This document shows positions 1-5,502 of a stretch of DNA of 13,128 nucleotides, piece by piece. Location of the stretch: assembly GCF_002506515.1 (NCBI RefSeq), contig NZ_DAXS01000038.1, forward strand, positions 2,296-15,423, written 5' to 3'. Every line of letters starts with the position of its first letter. Position 1 is the first letter of the stretch. The translations under genes were made by a program, and so were the position numbers. The notes beneath the pieces are model-generated. The model did no database searches and was not told the DNA's origin. It saw only the letters and a list, made by a program, of their open reading frames with translations. The stretch is from Caldivirga sp. UBA161. GTDB lineage: Archaea; Thermoproteota; Thermoprotei; Thermoproteales; Thermocladiaceae.

Positions 1-148
1 ATCATCCTCATCCTGAACTAGCTTATGCTTCCCACTGCAGAATGGGTACTTATCACTTAACCCACACATGCATATGGCCACGGTTTCCCCACTGGGGAGC
101 GTGTATACGTATGGTTTCTTAGCCGTATGTAATAACCAACCTAGCCAT
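1..148 (-). CDS. CDGSH-type iron-sulfur protein, runs off the left edge, apparent frameshift near its start
   Basis: Read on the minus strand, positions 126 down to 1 stay open and include the segment CMCGLSDKYPFCSGKH. This fits the CDGSH 2Fe-2S signature C-x-C-x2-S-x3-P-x-C-x-G-x-H, with three Cys and one His as cluster ligands; the usual Asp after the third Cys is Ser here. The family binds a redox-active, labile 2Fe-2S cluster and takes part in electron or cluster transfer. The best start is ATG at 148, about 25 nt downstream of a TATA-like box (169-177). That reading begins MARLVIT, as small archaeal CDGSH proteins commonly do, but meets TAA at 119-121. Skipping one base (position 127) joins it to TAKKPYVYTLPSGETVAIC and the cluster domain. 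Without a shift, the domain frame can only start at TTG 159 or TTG 192. The gene is therefore a frameshift mutant, an assembly error, or starts unusually. The family call is firm; intactness is doubtful. The C-terminus lies outside the window. Confidence 0.7.
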
Positions 149-168
149 GATATGCTCAATTTACGGCA

Positions 169-177
169 CTTAAAAAC
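169..177 (-). promoter_or_regulatory. TATA box for the CDGSH gene
   Basis: On the minus strand this reads GTTTTTAAG. Its centre is about 25 nt before the ATG at 148, the spacing of a leaderless archaeal transcript. This supports 148 as the true start and hence the reality of the frame problem. Confidence 0.5.
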
Positions 178-296
178 TTTACATCCCTGCAAATTTAATA
201 CATTTGAGTGGGGTTAGATGCGAAGTTTAATTGTATTAGTTTAAGATATTTCACAATTTATGTTTACATCAATTCAAGTAGTTATGAGGATAATAC

Positions 297-302
297 TTAT
301 AA
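297..302 (+). promoter_or_regulatory. TATA box for the DUF3311-SSS operon
   Basis: TTATAA within ATACTTATAAGG, centred about 27 nt upstream of the ATG at 327. It predicts a leaderless or nearly leaderless mRNA. The rest of 181-326 is A/T-rich spacer between divergent promoters with nothing else I can name. Confidence 0.55.
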
Positions 303-326
303 GGAATTTAGTAGAGAAACTCCTCT

Positions 327-539
327 ATGTCTAGTAATACTAGCTTAGGTAGAAAGGTTACTGCGGCGGTATTATTCATAGTGCCGTGGATCTTTTACCT
401 AATACTACCGGCGTACAATAGGGTTAACCCTGAGGTTGATGGTGTACCATTCTTTTACTGGTTTCAGACCCTTTGGTTGATTGTTGCAGCCGTCTTAAGC
501 CTAATGGGAGTTCTCTTGATTTATGGTGGTGAGTCATGA
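327..539 (+). CDS. Small two-TM membrane protein, DUF3311 type, partner of SSS transporter
   Basis: A 70-residue protein with two hydrophobic segments (about residues 11-29 and 45-66). Between them is the loop PAYNRVNPEVDGVPFFYWFQTLW, which matches the DUF3311 family pattern (YNR-x-P-x3-G-x-PFFYW). DUF3311 proteins are known as small integral membrane proteins encoded just before sodium:solute symporter permeases. They are presumed accessory subunits or stabilisers of the permease; no catalytic role is known. The stop codon overlaps the next start (ATGA at 536-539), so the two are translationally coupled. The start is set by the TATA box about 27 nt upstream. Confidence 0.8.
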   Translation: MSSNTSLGRKVTAAVLFIVPWIFYLILPAYNRVNPEVDGVPFFYWFQTLWLIVAAVLSLMGVLLIYGGES

Positions 540-2098
540 TTGGGTTTACTGGTTGGGCATCATTCCTAGTACTCTTCGTGATTTTCGTGCTACTGGGCTT
601 TTATGGGGCAAGGTGGCGTAGAGGTGATTTAAGTAGGCTTGATGAGTGGGCCTTAGCCGGCAGGAGGTTGGGTACATTCCTAGTATGGTTCCTAGTGGGT
701 GCAGACTTATACACAGCATACACCTTTGTTGCTGTTCCTGCCGGCGTGTTCGCAAAGGGTGCATTATACTTCTTCGCAGTGCCTTATGTAGCCACAGTAT
801 TCGCATTAGCCACAGTGGTCATGCCTCCCCTCTGGGAGTGGTCTAGGAGGAGGGGCTACATTACGGCTGCTGACTTCGTTGAGGATAGGTTCAACAGTAA
901 GTTATTAGCCGCATTAATTGCCTTAACCGGCATTGTGGCTGAGTTACCTTACATTGCACTTCAAATAGTGGGTATGAGTGCTGTATTAGCCGTTATGCTA
1001 CTTAACGTTGTCCCTGGAGCCAGCCTAGAATTCGTAAGTGACTTGGCCTTAACTATAGCCTTCATAATATTGGCTGCCTTCACTTATACGAGTGGCTTAA
1101 GGGGAGCCACCTTAACTGCAGTGTTTAAGGATGCCTTAATTTTCCTAAGCATAATAGCCATATTAATTGCCGCACCCATAGCTATACCAGGCGCATTCCA
1201 CACAGCCTTCAAGGCGGCTACAAGCCTAAACAGCGGTAAGGGCCTACTCACAGGCGTCAGTAGCCTTAACCCAGCCTTCACCTCGGCCTACCTATCACTT
1301 TGGGTTGGTAGCTCACTGGCGCTTTACCTATACCCACATTCAGTTAATGGAGCTCTCAGCGCCGAGGATAAGCGTAAACTAGCATTAAGCACAGCCCTAC
1401 TGCCAATATACGGCATTGGGCTTGCATTACTGGCTCTTTACGGAATACTGGTTTACGCTGATTCAAAGGCGCTTAACATTATAAGGAGCTTCCCATCAAC
1501 AGGCTACGCAGCCGTGATTAAGGGTAACTTACCAATACCGGCATTGGCAGCCACAATACTGCCCGGTTGGTTAGCTGGAGTGGCGTTGCTGGGTATTTTC
1601 ATTGGAGGCATGGTGCCGGCTGCAATCATGGCCATGGCTCAGGCTAATTTACTGACTAGGAATGTGGCTAGGTACGTGGTTAAGTTAACACCTCAGGGTG
1701 AGGCTAGGTTGGCTAAGTGGGCTTCAGTATTCTTTAAGTTCCTGGCCCTTGTTTTTGCCTTAATACCGGCATTGGCCTCAGTTTCAATAAACCTACAGTT
1801 ACTTGGTGGAATAATAATAACGCAAACATTACCCCCAATATTCCTCGGCCTAGTAACTAATAGGTTCAATAAGTATGCGCTCATGGCCGGTTGGGCTTCA
1901 GGAATATTAACGGGAGTATACATGTTCATTACTAGGTATATTGCAACAAGGGGTGCCTCACCAACACTATACCCGATTGCAGGCCACCTATACTACATTG
2001 CTGTACTAGCATTGGCGGTAAACATACTAGTTACCCTAGTGGGCACTGCAATAGCTGAGTTAACTAAGAGGAGTGCGGTTAGTAAGGTTAAGGCATAA
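536..2098 (+). CDS. Sodium:solute symporter (SSS) family permease
   Basis: A 520-residue, very hydrophobic protein with roughly 13 predicted membrane helices. The N-terminal segment (about residues 38-75: WALAGRRLGTFLVWFLVG followed by DLYTAYTFVAVPAGVFAKG) is the typical SSS start, resembling permeases of the monocarboxylate/pantothenate branch. The RRRGYITAADFVEDRFNS motif (about 104-121) matches the SSS 'G..T..dfl..Rf' element that follows a cytoplasmic loop. The family uses an inward Na+ (or H+) gradient to import organic acids, amino acids or vitamins. The pairing with a DUF3311 protein is typical of the MctP-like monocarboxylate group, but the substrate cannot be decided from sequence. 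It overlaps the preceding gene by 4 nt. The C-terminus is a short basic cytoplasmic tail. Confidence 0.85.
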   Translation: MIGFTGWASFLVLFVIFVLLGFYGARWRRGDLSRLDEWALAGRRLGTFLVWFLVGADLYTAYTFVAVPAGVFAKGALYFFAVPYVATVFALATVVMPPLWEWSRRRGYITAADFVEDRFNSKLLAALIALTGIVAELPYIALQIVGMSAVLAVMLLNVVPGASLEFVSDLALTIAFIILAAFTYTSGLRGATLTAVFKDALIFLSIIAILIAAPIAIPGAFHTAFKAATSLNSGKGLLTGVSSLNPAFTSAYLSLWVGSSLALYLYPHSVNGALSAEDKRKLALSTALLPIYGIGLALLALYGILVYADSKALNIIRSFPSTGYAAVIKGNLPIPALAATILPGWLAGVALLGIFIGGMVPAAIMAMAQANLLTRNVARYVVKLTPQGEARLAKWASVFFKFLALVFALIPALASVSINLQLLGGIIITQTLPPIFLGLVTNRFNKYALMAGWASGILTGVYMFITRYIATRGASPTLYPIAGHLYYIAVLALAVNILVTLVGTAIAELTKRSAVSKVKA

Positions 2099-2112
2099 TG
2101 CGATTCCACTTA

Positions 2113-2121
2113 ATTTTTATT
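2113..2121 (+). terminator. T-rich archaeal terminator after the symporter gene
   Basis: An ATTTTTATT run begins about 15 nt after the stop codon, with more T-rich sequence following. Crenarchaeal RNA polymerase terminates at such oligo-T tracts without needing a hairpin. Assigned on composition only. Confidence 0.35.
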
Positions 2122-2171
2122 ACTCTTAAAATCAATATAACTACCCCTCCGTGTTAAGTTCATGGGCATAA

Positions 2172-2179
2172 TTTATAAG
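2172..2179 (+). promoter_or_regulatory. TATA box for the C/D box sRNA
   Basis: TTTATAAG, centred about 26 nt before box C (2202). This is the expected place for an independent promoter of a guide RNA whose 5' end lies at or just before box C. Confidence 0.5.
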
Positions 2180-2197
2180 GATGTTTAATTTAGGGAA

Positions 2198-2256
2198 TTT
2201 AGTGATGAGGATTATTAAGTTGTGACCAGTGATCGGGAACCCACGTACTGATTTCA
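2198..2256 (+). ncRNA. Probable C/D box 2'-O-methylation guide sRNA
   Basis: Four boxes appear in the right order and spacing for an archaeal dual-guide C/D sRNA: box C GTGATGA (2202-2208, perfect RUGAUGA), D' GTGA (2222-2225), C' GTGATCG (2229-2235) and box D CTGA (2248-2251, perfect). Guide segments are 13 nt (2209-2221) and 12 nt (2236-2247), and D' and C' are 3 nt apart. Box C' has C at its sixth position where the consensus has G, and D' has G at its first position where the consensus has C. These two bases pair in the kink-turn, so the change is compensatory and keeps the C'/D' motif foldable. A TATA box lies 26 nt upstream. Such RNAs work with L7Ae, Nop5 and fibrillarin. By the fifth-base rule, the D guide would methylate the last U of target UACGU (within UACGUGGGUUCC) and the D' guide the last U of AACUU. 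Targets are not established. Confidence 0.65.
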
Positions 2257-2292
2257 CTCGCCTTCATTAGCGTAATTTATACTTAAGTAAGG

Positions 2293-2300
2293 TTTATAAT
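2293..2300 (+). promoter_or_regulatory. TATA box for the sufB-like gene
   Basis: TTTATAAT, centred about 26 nt before GTG 2323 and 29 nt before ATG 2326, but only 18 nt before ATG 2314. This spacing suggests the translated product may start at 2323 or 2326 rather than at the most upstream ATG. Confidence 0.5.
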
Positions 2301-2313
2301 CTAATTAAAGTTA

Positions 2314-3747
2314 ATGAAATATGTGATGGGGGTGAGTGACGTTAAACTGGATTTCATTAAGACTGAGGATGTTTCAAATATGCTTGGTTCAGCTAAACCG
2401 ATTAAATGGGATGTGGTAATAACAGGTAGGATAAGTAGGGATGCTGTTGAGGAGTTGAGTAGGATTAGGGGTGAGCCTGATTGGATGAGGAGGCTTAGGT
2501 TAAGGGCCCTTGAAATGTTTGAGAAGCAGCCTTGGCCAAATTGGCTCCCCCTTGAGGGCAATATTAATCTTGAATCCCTAGTTCTATACGCTAAGCCAAG
2601 TGTTGAGAGGGCTAGATCATGGGATGAGTTACCGAGGGAGTTAAGGGAGTATTATGAGGCCCTTCAAATACCTGAAGTTGAATCCAGGCTATTAGCTGGG
2701 GTAATTAGCCAGGTTGACTCTGGAGTTGTTTACGAGAATGTGAGGAAGAGCCTTGAGGAGGCGGGGGTAGTGGCTATGAGTATGGATGAAGCGGTTAAGA
2801 AATACCCTGACCTAGTGGCCAAGTACTTCGGTAAGGTTTTCCCACCTGAGTATAAGTTTGCGTCACTTAACATTGCATTATGGAGTGGTGGAATCTTCGT
2901 CTATGTACCGCCTAACACCCATGTTAAAATGCCCATAGAGCTTGTTATACTCATTAGCAGCGCTAACGTTGGCCAATTCGAGCATTCATTAATTGTAGTT
3001 GGTGAGAATTCCCAAGTTGAGTTAATAGTGGCCTGTGCAGCCCCAGTCTTCAGTGGCCTTAGCCTACATGATGGTGTAACTGAGGTTTACGTGCATAAGG
3101 GGGCTAGGGTTAAGCTTATTGATATGAAGAATTGGAGCAAGGGGGTCGTATACTTCGGCAACAATAGGGCGATAGCCGAGTCCAATACTAATGTTGAGTG
3201 GCTTAGTGGTTCACTGGGTGGTAAGGTAACCATGGTTTACCCAATGACAGTCCTCAAGGGTGAGTACGCTAAAACAACAGTCACATCAGTGGCCTTAGCC
3301 AATGGGTTAACCTGGAAGGAGGAGGGTGCTAAGGTCTTCCATGACGCGCCCCACACGTCAAGTAAGGTAATCAGTAAGGGGGTTAGCATAAATGGTGGCA
3401 CCACTGTGTATAGGGGCCTTGTCTACGTTAGGAAGGGCGCCAGGTTCGCTAAGTCATCAGTATCATGTGATTCACTGGTACTTGATGATAAGTCTAAGGC
3501 TTACACTATCCCTCATGAGCAGGTGTTTGAGGATACGGCCGTAGTAACCCATGAAGCCTACACAGGTAGGATAAGTGAGGATAAGTTATTCTACCTAAGG
3601 AGCCGCGGACTAAGCGAAGAGGAGGCCAGGAGCCTAATAGTGCTTGGCTACTTCCATGACGTAATGGTTAACTTACCTGTGGAATACATGTCAATATTCA
3701 ATAAGGCCATTGAATTAGAGTTAAGTAGAATGCGTAAGATTGGGTAA
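2314..3747 (+). CDS. sufB: SufB/SufD-family Fe-S cluster assembly protein, SufB-like
   Basis: Up to 477 residues, close to the usual SufB length. The C-terminal 290 residues form the SufBD beta-helix core, with recognisable SufB motifs: LWSGGIFVYVPP (about 189-200), CAAPVFSGLSLH (from Cys241), KVTMVYPM, HTSSKVISKGVS, GGTTVYRGLV, and the C-terminal LFYLRSRGLSEEEARSLIV. Cys385 and Glu414 sit 29 residues apart, the same spacing as the scaffold-essential Cys405 and Glu434 of E. coli SufB, which favours SufB over SufD. The SUF scaffold (SufBCD, ATPase SufC) builds Fe-S clusters and hands them to apoproteins in the cytoplasm. Neither sufC nor a second sufBD gene is adjacent. The window contains likely clients: IorA with two ferredoxin motifs and the CDGSH protein. 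The start is uncertain among ATG 2314, GTG 2323, ATG 2326 and GTG 2332; promoter spacing favours 2323 or 2326. Confidence 0.88.
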   Translation: MKYVMGVSDVKLDFIKTEDVSNMLGSAKPIKWDVVITGRISRDAVEELSRIRGEPDWMRRLRLRALEMFEKQPWPNWLPLEGNINLESLVLYAKPSVERARSWDELPRELREYYEALQIPEVESRLLAGVISQVDSGVVYENVRKSLEEAGVVAMSMDEAVKKYPDLVAKYFGKVFPPEYKFASLNIALWSGGIFVYVPPNTHVKMPIELVILISSANVGQFEHSLIVVGENSQVELIVACAAPVFSGLSLHDGVTEVYVHKGARVKLIDMKNWSKGVVYFGNNRAIAESNTNVEWLSGSLGGKVTMVYPMTVLKGEYAKTTVTSVALANGLTWKEEGAKVFHDAPHTSSKVISKGVSINGGTTVYRGLVYVRKGARFAKSSVSCDSLVLDDKSKAYTIPHEQVFEDTAVVTHEAYTGRISEDKLFYLRSRGLSEEEARSLIVLGYFHDVMVNLPVEYMSIFNKAIELELSRMRKIG

Positions 3748-3782
3748 TTTACTTGTTCTAATCTCTGTGATGGAGCGAAGGG

Positions 3783-3790
3783 TTTATTAA
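3783..3790 (+). promoter_or_regulatory. TATA box for the tatA gene
   Basis: TTTATTAA in the short spacer, centred about 26 nt before TTG 3812 and 35 nt before ATG 3821. A second weaker A/T element (GTTTAACAAT, 3801-3810) lies just before the gene. Confidence 0.4.
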
Positions 3791-3820
3791 ATGCATTAGT
3801 GTTTAACAATATTGGTGGGT

Positions 3821-4135
3821 ATGATTGGTAGTGTTTGGGATTGGGTCATTGTGATTGCGGTTATTTTAATATTGTTTGGCGGCTATAATAAGGTTCCTGA
3901 GTTATTTAGAGCCTTAGGTAGGGCTGTGGGTGAGTTTAGGAAGGGGCAGGTGGAGGTTGAGAGGGAGCTTAGGCAATTAACCAATGAACCCCAGTCAAAC
4001 CAAGCCAATGCTAATAAGCAGGATAATACAGGGAAGGCTAAGGATGAGGAGAATGAGGAATTAAGGAGGCAAATAGAGGAGTTAAGAAGGAAGATTGAGG
4101 AATTAGAGAAGCAGAGGGGAAAGGAGCCGCAGTAA
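3821..4135 (+). CDS. tatA: Twin-arginine translocase subunit TatA
   Basis: About 104 residues beginning MIGSVWDWVIVIAVILILFGG. It has one N-terminal membrane helix (about 5-18), the Phe-Gly hinge (F19-G20), then an amphipathic helix with the TatA pattern K-x-PEL-x-RALG-x3-GEF (24-39). This is the classic TatA/TatE layout. TatA oligomers form the pore or membrane-weakening element that moves folded proteins with RR signal peptides across the membrane. The tail from about residue 50 is very polar; residues 75-100 are heptad-like (EELRRQIEELRRKIEELEKQ) and probably a short coiled coil. TatC is not in the window. The same frame is open to TTG 3812 and GTG 3815, which would add three or two residues; promoter spacing fits those starts, while ATG 3821 gives the conventional N-terminus. 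Confidence 0.85.
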   Translation: MIGSVWDWVIVIAVILILFGGYNKVPELFRALGRAVGEFRKGQVEVERELRQLTNEPQSNQANANKQDNTGKAKDEENEELRRQIEELRRKIEELEKQRGKEPQ

Positions 4136-4185
4136 CCATCCACCTTGACTAGGCTTAAATTAGTTACTCACTTATGCTTAAGGGT

Positions 4186-4225
4186 TAAGGTAATTGGGTC
4201 TTCTTAAGGATCACTTAACCTTAGA
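4186..4225 (+). repeat. Imperfect inverted repeat after tatA, possible stem-loop
   Basis: GGTTAAG near 4186 and CTTAACC near 4214 are complementary 7-mers separated by about 20 nt containing another CTTAAG. They lie between tatA and mre11 (spacer 4136-4284) and could form a weak hairpin in the tatA 3' end. The motif is also simply A/T-rich and common in this genome's spacers, so significance is low. Confidence 0.25.
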
Positions 4226-4255
4226 GTTGCTGAAAAGTATTAATTAATGCACTAG

Positions 4256-4264
4256 CTTTTTAAC
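4256..4264 (+). promoter_or_regulatory. TATA box for the mre11-rad50 operon
   Basis: CTTTTTAAC, centred about 25 nt before the GTG start at 4285, which predicts a leaderless transcript for mre11 and supports the GTG start. Confidence 0.5.
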
Positions 4265-4284
4265 CTAAACATAGGTTCAGTATT

Positions 4285-5502
4285 GTGCTCATTGCTCACA
4301 TATCTGATGTACACTTAGGTAGGAGGCAGTATGGGCTTGAGGCCAGGGCTAGGGATTATGAGTTAGCATTCCTTAATGCAGTTAATGAGATCATTAAACT
4401 ACGCGAGGAGAGGGGGGTTGATGTTGTTCTTGTTACTGGTGACCTCTTCGATAACCCAAGGCCATCCCCATCAACCTACTTAACCGCAATTAAGGGCTTC
4501 AGTAGGCTTAGGGATTCAGGCCTTGAAGTTATTGTTACCAGGGGTAATCATGATGCCTCCGTTATTAATCCTGTGGATAATCCAATAAGTGTACTATCAT
4601 CCTCAGGCCTAGTTAAGTACCTTGACTTGGATTACGTTGACTACGGTAAGTTAAGGGTAATTGGCTTAGGCTGCGTGCCCAGCAGTGATCATGGTAAGCT
4701 CACCAGGGGTTTAAGGGAATTAATGGGGAGTGGCTTAAACATAATTATGATGCATCAGTACATTGAAGGTACACCGTATAGGTACCCTATGCCTAACATA
4801 GACTACTACACCATACCCGCCAGTGAACTTCCAGTGGACGCCTACTACGCGGTTGGCCATATTCATGAACATGCTTTGAGGCATCCATCATTAAATGCGG
4901 TTTACCCTGGTTCCCTTGAGATTTGGGATTCCCAGGAGTTTGAAACATATATGCTTAATGATGGTAAATTAAGTAAGGTTAAGGAACAAGACCCCAAGGG
5001 TTTCCTACTTCTGAATGTTGATGAAGGTGGCGGTAGGGTTAAGGTTGAGCCTATTAAGCTTCGTGGGGGGCGTAGGATGATTAAGATTCTAGTTAACGTT
5101 AATGGTGAATCACCGTCAGTTTTCAGGGAGCATTTAAGTGGGTTAAGTAGCCTTAATTATAGGGATGCCTACGTTGAGGTTAATGTAACCGGTGTGTTGG
5201 GTGATGGTTTCAGTATTAGGGATTATGGATTTAATACTATTAAGGGTTTAATAAGGGATGCGCTTAAGGTTAACGTTAAGTTAACAGTTACGAGGCGTAG
5301 TAGTGTTAAGGGGCAGGTTGTGTATGGCTTAATGGAGCTGATTCAATCAGTACTAGGTAAGAACCTTGGTAATGGAAGCATTGTTAATGCGGTCCTTAGG
5401 GCCCTTGACATGGTGAGTGATGGTAAGGTTAATGAAGCTAGGGTTACCTTAGAGAAGGCCCTTGAGATAGGGGATGATGTTGAATGGCTTCAGTGGAGTT
5501 GA
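4285..5502 (+). CDS. mre11: DNA double-strand break repair nuclease Mre11
   Basis: 405 residues, near the size of other archaeal Mre11 proteins. The calcineurin-like phosphoesterase domain (about 1-240) carries all metal-binding motifs in order: DVH (D8, H10), GDLFD (D53), GNHD (N88, H89), H157 and GHIH (H192, H194). These bind two Mn2+ ions for 3'-5' dsDNA exonuclease and ssDNA endonuclease activity. The less conserved C-terminal part (about 250-405) would contain the capping domain and the Rad50-binding helices. It starts with GTG, about 25 nt after a TATA box. Its last 19 nt overlap rad50, so the partners are translationally coupled. The Mre11-Rad50 complex detects and trims DNA ends for homologous recombination. 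No missing residues are seen. Confidence 0.95.
   Translation: MLIAHISDVHLGRRQYGLEARARDYELAFLNAVNEIIKLREERGVDVVLVTGDLFDNPRPSPSTYLTAIKGFSRLRDSGLEVIVTRGNHDASVINPVDNPISVLSSSGLVKYLDLDYVDYGKLRVIGLGCVPSSDHGKLTRGLRELMGSGLNIIMMHQYIEGTPYRYPMPNIDYYTIPASELPVDAYYAVGHIHEHALRHPSLNAVYPGSLEIWDSQEFETYMLNDGKLSKVKEQDPKGFLLLNVDEGGGRVKVEPIKLRGGRRMIKILVNVNGESPSVFREHLSGLSSLNYRDAYVEVNVTGVLGDGFSIRDYGFNTIKGLIRDALKVNVKLTVTRRSSVKGQVVYGLMELIQSVLGKNLGNGSIVNAVLRALDMVSDGKVNEARVTLEKALEIGDDVEWLQWS

Noticed and set aside
546..846. Open frames in other frames over the symporter gene (minus 546-806, plus 646-846)
   Set aside because: No recognisable domains or promoters, and both are contained in a clearly coding SSS gene.
3769..3776. 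GTGATGG resembling a box C before tatA
   Set aside because: No box D follows at sRNA distance, and the sequence is in a short promoter spacer.
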